Source: Choanephora cucurbitarum
Taxonomy: Eukaryota; Mucoromycota; Mucoromycetes; Mucorales; Choanephoraceae
Direction of reading: 5' to 3'
Assembly (NCBI GenBank): GCA_025331435.1
Contig: JAIWNI010000028.1
Location: 62,001-126,000 of the forward strand
Length of the DNA: 64,000 nucleotides
A program made the position numbers and the translations under genes. The notes beneath the pieces are model-generated. The model ran no database searches and was not told where the DNA came from. It saw nothing but the letters and a program-made list of their open reading frames with translations. Of this stretch, positions 46,647-57,936 are shown one piece after another; position 1 is the first letter of the stretch, and each line of letters starts with the position of its first letter.

Positions 46647-46944
46647 TATATTTGATTGCGATCCCTATCCTCGACTTTGGAGAAAATACGCACGTATCCC
46701 TTTTCTTTTTCCACTTTTGTTATTTCTTAAGCTGACTCGAACGGGTAGGACCTAATGTGAGACCTGGCTCTAGCCTGGAAGCACTCGTTCGTTTCAGTTT
46801 TAGTTTTCAGTGTTGAAGAGCTTGTTTCTTGCAACATTGTGCAGGCTGCATCATGTTACTAAACGTCGGTTTGGCAAATGCTTGCAAGTATGGCTGTTCA
46901 ACATCTCTTTTCCTCTTTTTTTTTTATTTTTTGAAAAATATCAT

Positions 46945-47110
46945 TGGTTTGTCTGCTAAGTCACGATATTTAAACAAGACTAGATCAAGGGCTTATTCAG
47001 TACAGAGACTAAACGTCCATATGAGTAGAGCATGGTGACACAGAATAGGATTTGTGTCTTATCTCAAGTATGATGGATATTATATGATGCATGTACTTCG
47101 CGATACATCA
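46945..47110 (-). mobile_element. solo LTR-like repeat, inverted relative to 42421 and 56791 copies
   Basis: On the minus strand it starts TGATGTATCGCGAAGTACAT and runs through CAAATCCTATTCTGTGT, TCTCTGTACTGAATAA and CTAGTCTTGTTTAA to CAAACCA. This is clearly collinear with 56791-56957. Flanking pentamers (ATAAT and ATGAT, minus strand) differ at one base. Confidence 0.6.
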
Positions 47111-47879
47111 ATTATGCTAAAAGAAGGCATTTTCTGTTGGAATATAGGAACTAATTGAGATTAGCTTCATGCTATACTGTTAATTTCAATATGGATGTCT
47201 TGTTTTATTTTCTAGCTTTGTTTCATGTAAATACAGCACAGTTCTCAAGCATAATTCCTGTGGTATTTACCACAACTAATTAGAATATTTGTGATCCCGA
47301 TCAAATATAGAAGAAGTTTTTTATCATGTTTAACACCTTTTCTCTTCACTTAATAAACACAGGCCTTATTTTTGTCTAACTCAACTTTAGAATTTCATAT
47401 TACTACATCCGAGATAAATTCAACAATTCCAATCAAACTTCTTTTTTTTTCCTGAAAAACTAAAATAAACTAAGTTACTTTTCACTGAACCGTTTGACAT
47501 TTTTATGATCTATGATCTATGGTTTGTTTGCATTTTCATATTGCATTTTGTTTAGTTGCGTTTATAAATGATTTGACTTCTACAGCTGAGTCACTCCTCA
47601 CATGTTGTTTTAAGGATCAGTTTGACTATTTGGATATTTAAGAGAAAGATAGAGATATATTCGAAAGTTTCACCCCGCTCCGTTTTTGATTTACTCTCGC
47701 TACAGTCGTCAAATTTTTTTCAAGAGTAGTACCATTCGATCAGAAAAAAGTTGCGAATTTTTTGGCATAAGTCTTGTTTTTCTCTGATCATTATAACTTG
47801 AGGAAGCTCAAAAAGTGGATTTTATCGATTTTGATTAAAAAAGACCATTTCCAAACTCAAAAAGAAGTACATTTTTAAT
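47111..47879. other. intergenic between LTR and transposase relic
   Basis: AT-rich, no supported gene. GAAAGTTTCACCCC near 47664 is a 13-14 bp inverted match to GGGTGAAACTTTC near 41921, possibly a transposon terminus. Confidence 0.35.
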
Positions 47880-48720
47880 TATCATTATCTTCAACTCGCT
47901 CCAAAAGTGCACAGCTATCATCAAACTCCTTTGAATGCTGTCTAGCAGCATCTGTTGTATCCTTCCAAACTGATAACAACGATTCTACGTCTATATTCTT
48001 GAGAAAGATGTCTCATTCAGGTCAGGGTCAAAGGCAATGGGTTTTTTTTACCATTGACCATACCTTTTCAATTGGTTGAAGCTCACAGTGGTAGGGGGGT
48101 GAGGTGGAGTGGGGTGCAATTTTGATCCTGTAGTTGTACTCGGCTACAATTCTGTACGTTGTGTACACAGGCTTCAAGTTCAATTCATTTACTATCTTGA
48201 GGATCTCTCTTTTCGTTTTTTTCTTGGTTGTCGTATCTTGCTCCTGCAAGTGACCATTGCCAACAAGCCAATCCTCTATTTCATTTCTTTTGGAGCCAGT
48301 CTTTGGAAAATGATTGTTCATCCGCTTTTAGTATGATGCACCATCCATGTGGATGATGTAACTACCGTAAGGAACCCATGTTTGACAAAGCTTTTCTAAG
48401 AGATCTTCGAATATATCAGAAGTGAAGTTGCTATGGTAACCTGCATTAAGCTTTTTACCATTCTTTACTGGCCACACTTAGATGCTGGCTTCAATCACGT
48501 TTGCACAGAGTTTTCTATGTGATTTGAAAACCACAAAAGCAGCAAACATAACTATCATTGGTTTTCTGCCTCTCTTATTCACCACGCCTTTTATGGGTGC
48601 CCAAGTCTTTCCTGCATGGTGAACCAAGTAGCAATATGATTCATCAGGAAATACTTCTGGCTGAATTGGCTGATTGTTTCCATTTTGGTGCATCAATCGT
48701 TCGTTTGAATACCTTTATCT
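47880..48720 (-). pseudogene. DDE (Tc1-like, DDE_3-type) transposase relic
   Basis: Reading leftward: FPDESYCYLVHHAGKTW with KGVVNKRGRKPMIVMFAAF (about 48700-48560); a TAG near 48480; GYHSNFTSDIFEDLLEKL; IIHMDGASY with a stop; GSKRNEIEDWLVGNGHL; APHSTSPPYHCELQPIEKVW (about 48050-48120). The Asp, Asp and Glu of the catalytic triad are visible, but at least three stops interrupt the frame. This differs from both Tc1-like elements at 45 and 54 kb. No terminal repeats were found. Confidence 0.65.
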
Positions 48721-49343
48721 GTATTCAATGTTGGCAGGGCTATCATGAAGAATCTTTCTCCTTTCACCCTTCTTTTAACTCAATTTCAAAGTGTGCAAGT
48801 CCTTTAAGAGAACATCATAACTCACTATGATGTTTTTCTGTTCTTCTAGTGCTGCTGCAAGACTTCTGACTGTAGACACTCGTCCTTCTTTGTTGTTTTT
48901 GTCAACTATTTCCATTACGGCAGATATTTATTTCAGCCTAATTGACGAGGAGGACGACCCATACTCTTTTTTTTTCAGAAGTTCCGAACGTCCCGAACGT
49001 CTATTGAATTTAGCAATCGCTTTCTGGGCTCGTATGCCATGTCTGGGGGGATACAAACACTCAATTTACAAATCTAGGTATTTTGAAAAATAAAAGAAGG
49101 AAAAAAAAAGAGAAGAAAGAAAAGAAAGAAAGAGAGAACGAAAGAGAAAAGAAGAGAAAAGAAAGAGAGAGAAAAGAAAAGAAAGAAACAGAGAGAAAGA
49201 ACTAGAGAGAAAGGCCAAAAGAAAAGATTCCAGCTAAGGCCGCCCAGAAAGCTGCCCATCTCTCCCTCGCGACAGCACCTAACAGCTCGACTCTACATCC
49301 AAGACGACGCACCAAAAAGAAAGAGAAATGAAAAGAAATTTGT
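48721..49343. other. non-coding stretch with polypurine tract
   Basis: 49,095-49,215 is almost pure A/G (AAAGAAAG, GAGAGAAAAG units) on the plus strand, directly 3' of the exonuclease gene. The rest shows no supported gene; short frames at 48.8-49.1 kb are unassigned. Confidence 0.55.
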
Positions 49344-52300
49344 TCATAATGCATTATGTAGTACTGCACTTGCTTGGATCGAACAATCCGTCGCAGTCTT
49401 TCTCTTTTTTGCATTCAAGCATATTGGAAAAAGGCACCGCTTTCTGTTGATTTTGCCGGGACAAGTGTGAGATCCACAGCCTTTGCATGATCTTCGCTTA
49501 GCCACATCTATTGTAATGTTAGATGGTCTTACTACTGTTGCTACTGCTGCCAAATTGGATGTTCTCACATCAGCAGTTCTGTGGATATTGGGCTGCAGTA
49601 CTCGTGGAACTGAGCTTGATATTACAGGATGTTGTTGAAGAATTTGCATGCGTGGTATGCTAAAAGCAAAAGGTATGTTTTGTGTTTCGAATGGAAACAC
49701 AACAGCAGGAGGAACAGAAGTTGGGGCAGGCATGATCAACGGTGACTCAGGTAGCATGACATTACCTACTGTCATAGGAAGGCTAGGTACACGAGCTTGT
49801 TCAGTCTGCCTAGGTGCATTTACAGATCTTTGTTCAGTCATAGACGACTCAATGATACCATAATGAATGCTATTGGTTTTCTTGGTCGCTTCCTGCTCTT
49901 TCCAGTGGCCAAAGTGCTTCTCCAAATGCTCTGGCGTTTTGTAGAAAATGTTCTCACCATTTGCATGAGCATTCCAGATGGAAGCAAATTTCTGAAAATC
50001 AGGGCTATGAACATTTAAAAACTGCTCGTTGTACAGCCGAGAAAACAGGAACAACTCTTCTAGTGTATGCACCGCAATAACAGCAAATCTGGTCCTTTGA
50101 GCATGAGCAACGTAAGTGTATCTGGCATTTATCGGACGACTTGTTGAACTGACAGATAGATGCACAGTATCTTCTATCTTTGGAATGGTCAAATCAGAAA
50201 ATCCAGAAGCAACCGTATTACCATTGCTACTTTCAATGCCAAGCTTTCTCATTTCATCTTCAGGAAATGGACAAATTCCAAAAACTTCTTTTGAACCTTG
50301 GTAATGCAAAGCATTAATATCGACAGATATATGTTGCTTACAACCATTGATACCGAGCTTGCTTCTTAAAAATTGAATGTGTTGAACTAGCCATGGATTA
50401 TAGTGACCTTTATGAAGACGGCTGCATCGATTGGCAGTTCCAACGTCAATATTATGGCGCAGTCGATATTCCGTCAACATGGCATCTGCCAATGCAGGTC
50501 CTGCTCCAAACGAGCCAAACTTTCGAATTAAATTTTGATGGACACCACCCTCAAGGGAGTTAGTGCCTCTTACACATCTATACAAAGTAAGGCCAAGTCT
50601 GTCTTTTTTGCCAGTCTCGAAATAGAGCTGAACTCCTGGGGGATCAGAGGCGTGCCCTAACTCTACAGTTCTGAGAACACTTAAAGCCTGTTTCCAAGAA
50701 AGCTTGTCAAACAAAGGTCTTGCAGACTTCGAGCACTTCAGTGGTCCAAAAGACAAAAACAAAGATTTCAACAGCGGCAACAACTGCTCAGGAGCAGGAA
50801 CTTTTCTTCTAACACGCTTCATGATCCAGGATCTGTCATACTTCATCTTTACTTCCCATGAAGATCCATTGTTTTCGAGTGCTTCTGCAACAACTCTCTT
50901 ATCTTCCTCATTCAAAACAAAAAGGCTGTCACTGAATCTACGAGTAAATTCTTTGTAGAGAGTGTGCTTTTTGTTAGGCTTGATCATGTCCATTAAGTGG
51001 AATATGTCTTTTACTACTCTTGTCCGAACTATGGTGGTATCGACTTCATCATTATAGCTTGGGCTTAAATTAGCATTCAGAAAGGCTTTATAGCCAGTAG
51101 AAAAGCTTTCTTTGTCTACCATCGCCGTGTCTTCTCCAAACATAACCGCAAAAGCTTCCTCAACCTCACTATCTGTAGCACTCTGATCGCTTGCGGATTG
51201 AACATCAACGCTTTGCTGAAAGGAGGCTGTGAGATTTTGCTCGTTATTACCAGATCCATCTATGCATTCTACATCTTGCTCGGCTACTGTTACAAGGTCT
51301 TTCATCGGTATACTCAATTCAAAGGGAACTGCACCAAAAGAGTTGAGAGGCCTTGGGTTTTCAGCGATTGTACCTGAGTTCAAAGAAAAAAGAAATCCTG
51401 GGAGCTTAACATGTAGTATGCTTACCATGACTACACCTTGATTAGTGATGTCACTGCAAACTTTACCAAGCGCAACTACACTCTTTGCTTGCCTAGGCTT
51501 GTAAGCTACACAAACACCTGGAAGACAGTTTCTAGAACTAATTCTAGTACCAATCTCAGGTTTGTCTCTTACAGCACTGTATATAGCCATGCTTGCCCAA
51601 GCATCGATGGCAGCATACTCAATTTGTTGGGCAGACAAAGGTGAAACACTCCAGTCAGAAAGTCGCTCATCTTTCTTGATCTTCATTCCAAGAACTTTGA
51701 ACGCAATTTCGGTCAAAGACATTTGGCCATTTGGAATGCATTTCCTTGCAGAACAAAAGGAGCCAAGCTCAAGAGCGCCACGACACATAAGGTGGTAACC
51801 TCGATTGATTCTACCGAGATCGCCGCCCACTTGCCTTCCCACCTTCCTGATAGTTGCATCTTTTAAAAATGCTTGGAAATAAGGAGGCAATTCCTGCCAC
51901 GACTGATCCAAGTGGATTACCAATACCTTGTTCTTGTAGGCTACTTGAACAACATCCACCTTATTTCCAGCAGAGAAGGGTACCCATTCAGCATCAAACC
52001 CAGCAGTCCAATCTTCATCGTTCTTCAAATCCTCAAGAAGCTGTCTGAAATGCTTATTGATAGCATCATAATCACGAGCAACATAGACAGCTTCGACAGT
52101 TTCAGGCAACTTCAAAAATCTGAGTCTTCGTCAACAGAAGAAGCAACAATGTATGGTAAGGGTTGCACTTGATGTTTTAAAGATTCAAAAATGCTTTCCA
52201 AGAAATTTTTATCACCTTTTACATTATTTGTAAAGAAAGCAATTGGCAGTTCATGGCCATACAAAGAATAGCCCTCACGCATTTTTTCGAAAGAAAAGCG

Positions 52301-53669
52301 ATGATAACTTAATGCTCTTGAAGGCACCAGCATTTGTTGCACTATCTCTTCATATTCATTCGTTACTGTATAGAGTGCAGTAAAGACACTAGCTTCGTTG
52401 ATTTTTGCCATGTGCTTGGGAAACTTAAAAGAATGATCTCCTTTCAAGATCTTTCCATCTAAAAGCATCATGTGCTTATCCATCTTTGGTCTAAGAGTCT
52501 GAATAATAGCAGTGTACAAAGTACGAACATATGTGCCCGAAGGCACAAATCCTGCCTATTGCATCTGATTCTCAAAAGAAGAAAAAACATCAGGCTCAGA
52601 GTTAAGAAAGTATCTTGCAGCACCGCTTCTTTTTCTGTAAACAGAAAGCAAATACTGAAGTTCTATGCGATCATGACGAAGATGGTGCAATTCAACAAGA
52701 ATTTTCTGAAAACGCTCAGGTCCAACAGAATTTTGAATGCATGGTCTTAACAAGTCAGCAACCATCTTAGAGACGCCTCCTCTGTGTGTCAAGATAGCAG
52801 GGAATTCAAACTGAAGCTCATAGGGTAGCTGTTTGATAACTTGACTATCATGAGCGTTGATCGTTTTTCCACAACCAAACGATAAACATCTATATCTCAT
52901 TGACATAAGGTAGAAGCAGCTAGAAAAGAATGTGTTAAAAGAAAATGAAAAAAAAAAGATAATCTGCATCTTACCTATCAATATCAACAATTCTTCTTGC
53001 ATGAGGCTGTTTATTGAATCCTTTAGTCTCCATTTTCGATTTGCAACAAGGACAGTGAATTGCAGCAAGCCCTTCGCTAAGCAACAAGTGAGGAATCCAC
53101 AGAAATACTCGGGGGTGATAAAGGGATTCGACTTTCTTGTTTTTCTTAAGCATAAAAAAGGGCATCATGGGCTCTATCCAGAAAGTACCTCTTGCATATT
53201 CTGAGGGATAATCTTCCTGAGAGAGTCTGTTTTGGATACTCTCCAAGTAAAGTGAAATAACACTTTCTTCGGGCAAACTGTCAGAAATAAATTCCTCGGT
53301 ATCTTCTTCAAGATCTTCTTCGAAATCTTCTGCTTCAACTTGTTCGTTCTGCTCATGCTCTTGTTCTTCAGTTGTCAAACCAGTACTAATAACGCCACCC
53401 TCTGAATAGTCGGTGACCTGTTCAAATATTTACATATGAATTTAGCTCAAATATCAAAACTATTGCAGGTTCATTCTACATACTACTTCTTCTACAGAAA
53501 AATTCACGGCTTGTGATGCTGATGGCAAGTTTACATTGTTTTGAATGCGATTGAAAGCATTCTGGATCGATTGCTGACTACTGTCAAAACCTCTGGTGGC
53601 AGAGAATCTACCAGTATCAAACTGTCTAGCAGAACTCTTAGTTATCTTGTGCTTTTGATTGCTTTTCAT
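49344..53669 (-). pseudogene. DUF6729-type / transposase-like / 3'-5' exonuclease fusion gene, broken
   Basis: Exons 53669..53484, 53417..52975 and 52919..49344 are joined by GTATGT/CAG and GTAAGA/TAG introns. Domains in order: an acidic N-terminus; a zinc-binding DUF6729-like part (HCPCCKSKMETKGF, YRCLSFGCGK, EFPAILTHRGGVS); a transposase-like part (LLDGKILKGDHSFKFPKHM; AFFTNNVKGDKNFLE, where relatives have TDN); a DEDDy 3'-5' exonuclease domain (GFDAEWVP, GRQVGGDLGRI, EYAAIDAWASM); a long C-terminal domain (TNSLEGGVHQNLIRKFG); and a cysteine cluster CKGCGSHTCPGKINRKRC. One in-frame TAG (52558-52556) and a one-base frameshift in a T5 run near 52115 break it. The last 923 codons are open, so a shorter protein starting there is possible. 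It is probably transposon-derived. Confidence 0.65.
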
Positions 53670-54366
53670 GATTGGTAACAGGAAATCTAAGCAAGCAGAA
53701 CAAAAAAAAATGAAAAGTAAAGTATAAATAAAATGCATTCTTTTCCAGCAATACAAGAAATCAGAATATCTGAAGTCGAAATTTCAAAAACAGGTGTTAA
53801 TGAGAAGTATGATTGGTTGACTTTGGCCAATCGATTCTGTTATTAACACCGGAGTTTCCCCCAGGCATGTCAGGTCCGCCCACAATATTGTGGACATAGT
53901 TTGCTCTCCCAGCTTAAGGACCTCAACTTTGAAGGCAAACAAAATTTTTTTTTGCAGAAGTTAAGTAACTTTTCCACCGTACGTTTTTAGATAAATGCAT
54001 TTAGAACACTTCTACGGAAGCAGAATTTGAAAAAAGTCAAATCCCATCATTCCTATACATTTTGAAAAAAATCCAAAAAATGGCCCAAAAATTTTCTATT
54101 TAAAAAAAGATGCACTCTATCAATAGCGCCTTCATATTTTAAGCATACAATAGTGGCTTTATCTAAGAGTGTGCCTGTTCTTGAGAAATGTACTCTTGTA
54201 TTGAACTCCTAAATCGAATGGTACTTTAGCGCTTGAAGCAATTTTCAAGTTGAAGGATTGTACTCTTAAATCAAACACTCTTAAATCGAGCGACTACCAT
54301 ATGTAAAAAAGAAAAAAAAAAAAGAGTCTAGTATTTATTTTGGTAAAAGAAAAAAGGTAAGAAAAA
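53670..54366. other. flank of fusion gene with hairpin
   Basis: Contains the inverted repeat at 53793-53850. Imperfect repeats of CTCTTAAATC/GAAC (about 54190-54300) may be part of the degenerate left end of the next Tc1-like element. No gene. Confidence 0.4.
53793..53850. repeat. imperfect hairpin upstream of fusion gene
   Basis: GGTGTTAAT ... ATTAACACC ends enclose GATTGG ... CCAATC. The outer 9 bp and inner 6 bp pair exactly. It lies about 125 bp upstream of the start at 53669, in its presumed promoter. Confidence 0.6.
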
Positions 54367-55466
54367 TCAATACTTTGTATGGCCTCCGTTAGCTTTTGCG
54401 ATTGATTGGCATCTTTTGTTTATACTACCAATGAGGTTGTTCAGATACTCTGGCTTGAGCTTGTGCCATTCTTCCTTCAAAACCTTCTCTAGCTCACTGA
54501 GTATGACGATCTCATCTAGATGATTTCTCGGAAAAGCGCAGACATTTTCAATCCAGTTAAGGTCTGGACTTTGTGATGACCATCTATCAAAGGTGTTTGT
54601 CATGACCTTTATCTTAAACCACCTGGAGTATGCTCCTACATGACGTGGAGCATTGTCTTCCTGCAATATATAGTCAATGCTGATCTTCTTAGGCTCTTTC
54701 TCAATCCAAGGAAGATAATAATCGACTAAACATTGAACATATACTTTTTGATCAATTGATTCATGTTGTATCACTAAAGGGCCAACACCATTTGCATGAA
54801 AGCATTCCCAAACCATAAGGGAACCCAATTCATACTTGTGAGTGCCCTTAATGTGTCTTTTCTCATACCTTTCTCTATCCTTTCTGATTACTCTAGTTCC
54901 AGCACTAGCACTCTTTAGGGTGAACTTGGCCTCATCAGATCAAACTATCTTGTTCCAGTCAGCTCTTGTCTAGTTAAGCCTTTCTTTGGTCCAAGCTAAA
55001 AGTGATCCTTTATGCCTGCGCTTCAAAGCTGGCTTCTTTGCTGCGACACGCGGTTTGAAGTTCATGCGACCCAGGGCTACCTGGCAACAAATGCTTGTGT
55101 CCATCACGTTCAGATCAGTTTGAGAAAGAAGCCCCCCCCCCCCTTTTTTTTTAATCAAAGTTTTAGGAAAAATGGTCTGTATTTGCTAAAGTCTTTTATA
55201 GGCTGATTGTACAGTTGATTCAGGAAGGTTGACATCTCTAGCGATCTGAACAATGTTACTTTTATAAACAAAAGTGCCGGCTAATTTACCATGATCGTGT
55301 TTGGAAAGATGCTTGTTAGCTTCTCTGAATACTGGAACAACTGTAGAAGTGCTCATTTTGATATGTTTATTGAGAAAAGAGTGATGGGAAGACCAACAGA
55401 ACAACCATGGATTACCTGATCAGATAGCAGATATCGTAAATCCGCGAGTTATTTCGGTTCGCACTG
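54367..55466 (-). mobile_element. second Tc1/mariner element, transposase broken
   Basis: The transposase is read leftward. MSTSTVVPVFREANKHLSKH (about 55356) leads into a helix-turn-helix (IVQIARDVNLPESTVQSAYK), then KPRVAAKKPALKRRHKGSLL. Next are a stop (TAG) and TRADWNKIV, a TGA, and SDEAKFTLKS. The catalytic domain to 54367 has YILQEDNAPRHVGAY and SSQSPDLNWIENV, a DD34E pattern. The right end is TA-bounded and reads CAGTGCGAACCGAAATAACT inward from 55466. I could not find the matching left end. The transposase is diverged from the 45-46.6 kb element, so this is a separate family. Confidence 0.75.
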
Positions 55467-56790
55467 TAGGCCTTTATTATTATTTTTTGTTTGGAATAAT
55501 CTCTAGCACGTCTACATCCATCCTATAGAGCAACGACAACTAGCTAAATGACTACCTTCCTCATACTATGTCTGCAACCGTTTAGCTTGATCCAGTCTAT
55601 TCCAGTCTATTCCAGTCCAATCTAATATAATCTAATCAAGTCCTCTTGTACGTAGCCCTTTTATAGCTTCTTCTCTCACTTTGTCCCCTTTTTGTTGTCT
55701 TGTAGCTTACGCTCTGTCTGTAGTTTGCTAGCTTTTTTTTTCTACAGCTGATCGCCAACCAGTTTCCATCATTGACAACCTAAGCTTCAACACTCGACGT
55801 CCGCCCCGTTGTCACATCCTATCCTTTCTTTTGTTGGGGGTCTTTTTCGTCCAGAGTACTTTCAGCGCATCCTCGTATTCAACTATTAGCGTATATCTGT
55901 GCATCATATTCTTTCCTTCTTGTTTTTTTTTTCTCCCAGCTCCAACCAGCACACAGGCTTTGTTTCTCTTCATTTCATCCATATCTTTGCCGTAAGCCAT
56001 CTGACAGTGTTGAGCTGAATTGCTACCTAGTGTCTATCGTTTCCATCTTCGTCTTCTTGTTCTTCTTTGGCTAGAAATACACCCTAGTCCACTAGATGCA
56101 ACTTACATCGTCCAACCAATTCTGTCCACAGCCAGCTAGTCTCAAAAGTACATCCACTCTACTGACACCTTGAAAGAGTCTGTCCATTTTCTTCTTCTTA
56201 GCGAGAGCTTCTTAGGTCTTGTCGAAAGAGAAAATAAGAAGGGAGGGAGGAGGGATACAAACTACATACAGACGAAACTCGGCTTGTGCTTTCGATGCAG
56301 GAACCATCAGTACTTGTCGTTACTGTCTCGTCCCTTGCCTGTCTTTGTGCATCTCCAGAAAAGGGATCTTGGTCAGAACCAGACTCTGCTCGAAACAGAA
56401 CATAACAAACTATGTTGCTTTTGGCTCGCTGATCAAAGAAAAAGAGAAAGTCAAAATAGGTGGTTGGATGTCAGACAAGCCGGAATTCTGCTTTGCATTC
56501 ACTGTTTGTTTGAGGTTAGCTTGGCGTCTTTTTTTTTGCCATCCATATCGTCGTTGTTGTCGTTATAACCAGAAGCGACTTATTTATCTTTGGACTTGTG
56601 TTACTGATGGCTCCAACTCTTGTGACAACGTGAAACTAGTCGGAAGGTACAGCTTGCTATAAGAGAAATAAGGAAAGAAATAAGCCTCAAAGTGATCAGT
56701 CGGATCCAAAACGAAGAGAGAGAGAGAAAAAAAAAAAAGAGAGAAATTACAAAATCAGCAAGGGTGTTGCATTAAACAGGTGTCGCAAAT
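55467..56790. other. gene-poor interval
   Basis: Contains a short tandem TTCCAGTCTA tract (about 55590-55620). A minus-strand frame at 55812-56000 (MMHRYTLIVEYEDALKVLW) has no recognisable family. Plus frames at 56170-56660 look like shadows. GA-rich microsatellite at 56716-56745. Confidence 0.3.
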
Positions 56791-56957
56791 TGATGTATCG
56801 TAAAGCACATACATCATGTAATTTTTATCCTATTTGAAATAAGATACAAATCCTATTCTGTGTTACGGTACTCAATTCATATTGTCATTCAATCCCTGTA
56901 CTGAATAAAACCCTCTCTCTAATCTTGTTTAATTCTCCTGACTTAACAAGTAAATCA
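56791..56957 (+). mobile_element. solo LTR-like repeat
   Basis: Starts TGATGTATCGTAAAGCACAT, contains CAAATCCTATTCTGTGT and CTGTACTGAATAAAACCCTC, and ends GTAAATCA. Flanks CAAAT and GAAAT differ at one base, consistent with an old 5-bp duplication. Collinear with the inverted copy at 46945-47110. Confidence 0.65.
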
Positions 56958-57356
56958 GAAATCTTGGGGTAAGAGAACCAAATGCTTCCAAGAACTTTTC
57001 TTCAATACCAATTGTGCGCAAAAGCAAGAAATGAGTCCAGCATGAAGCATTTTAGGTGCTATCAATGGATTGTTCTTAATCTTTTTTGGCAAGTTGCTTC
57101 TCTTGCTCACTAAGAAATAGGTATATTTATACTCATCATGAGTACGACGTTCTTTGTGTTCAACATCACTTTCACAAAAAGTGCATTTTTTTTTACCCTT
57201 GGTAAGCTGCAAAGTATATTTTGAGCGCATTTCCTTTTCAAACATAACACATTCACCGTTTGTACAAGTGACAGCGTCAAGACGTGTCTTGCTACGACTG
57301 AGACTGTGCTCAGTGTTCTTCTTAGTACTTTTCATTGAGGACCCAACCGATGTCAA
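56955..57356 (-). CDS. unassigned 133-codon frame with cysteine pairs
   Basis: MTSVGSSMKSTKKNTEHSLS, then AVTCTNGECVMFEKEM and GKKKCTFCESDVEHKERR, suggesting two Cys pairs of a zinc-binding module. The C-terminus is PLIAPKMLHAGLISCFCAQL. It could be the C-terminal fragment of a transposon-encoded protein, as the neighbourhood is repeat-rich. I do not recognise the family, and the frame may lack upstream exons. Confidence 0.25.
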   Translation of the reverse strand: MTSVGSSMKSTKKNTEHSLSRSKTRLDAVTCTNGECVMFEKEMRSKYTLQLTKGKKKCTFCESDVEHKERRTHDEYKYTYFLVSKRSNLPKKIKNNPLIAPKMLHAGLISCFCAQLVLKKSSWKHLVLLPQDF

Positions 57357-57936
57357 CAGTGCAGCTTTCGAAACATTTCAGCTTCTCATTTTGGGGCTTG
57401 ACAACAGAGGATTCCTTATGTTCACTGTCGGGGCGAGGGGGAGGGGGGAGCAGTTTAAAGTAGTTTGATGTGCAAAACGTTTTTTCTTCTGACATTTTAA
57501 GCTTGTTATAAGATAGAAGTATACACTATGCTTTGTGCCTTAATGACTAACCTTACCATCTTAAGACTCCGAATGCACCTTTTTCAGTGTAGTCTAGCTT
57601 GCATCTAACTGAGTCTATTGCCTTACATAAATCATAGTGCTTACGTATGTGATCAGTTTGGACTGGTTCAATCGATGATCAGATTACTAAATCTCTAATG
57701 ATGTTCCTAATGAATATCCTTGTTATCCAAATGTGGATATCTTCTTCAAGAAGGTTTGATCTTCAGATGTGTTCAACATCATCGTTCGCTTTCCTAAATT
57801 TTTATCCGTGATCTAGCTTAATTAAATCCAAAAGTAAGAAAGGGAATATTCATAGATATTTATTAATGCATATGTACATATTAGCAAGAGCAAGAGAGAC
57901 GGAAACAAGGAAGGGGGAAGAAGAGAGGCCGAACTA
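57357..57936. other. 3' flank of copy D, no gene seen
   Basis: AT-rich with a G-rich run at 57428-57448. Nothing supported. Confidence 0.4.

Noticed and set aside
47664..47680. Shared GGGTGAAACTTTC with 41921 as transposon ends
   Set aside because: Only 13-14 bp match, 5.7 kb apart, with no coherent element between; kept as a remark only.
49344..52115. Intact 923-residue exonuclease gene as an independent gene
   Set aside because: It has no ATG at its 5' end (it opens at TTG right after the slip site), and its sequence continues the upstream frame when one T is added, so it is better read as part of the broken fusion gene.
44996..55466. RIP-type mutation as the cause of the stops in the Tc1-like elements
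   Set aside because: TGG to TGA changes the C of a CpC, not a CpA, on the opposite strand, and many CpA sites remain; RIP is also not established in this phylum.
56170..56662. Two overlapping plus-strand frames of 130-147 codons
   Set aside because: Cys/Ser/Leu-rich without domain pattern, no splice context, and neither frame looks more protein-like than the other.
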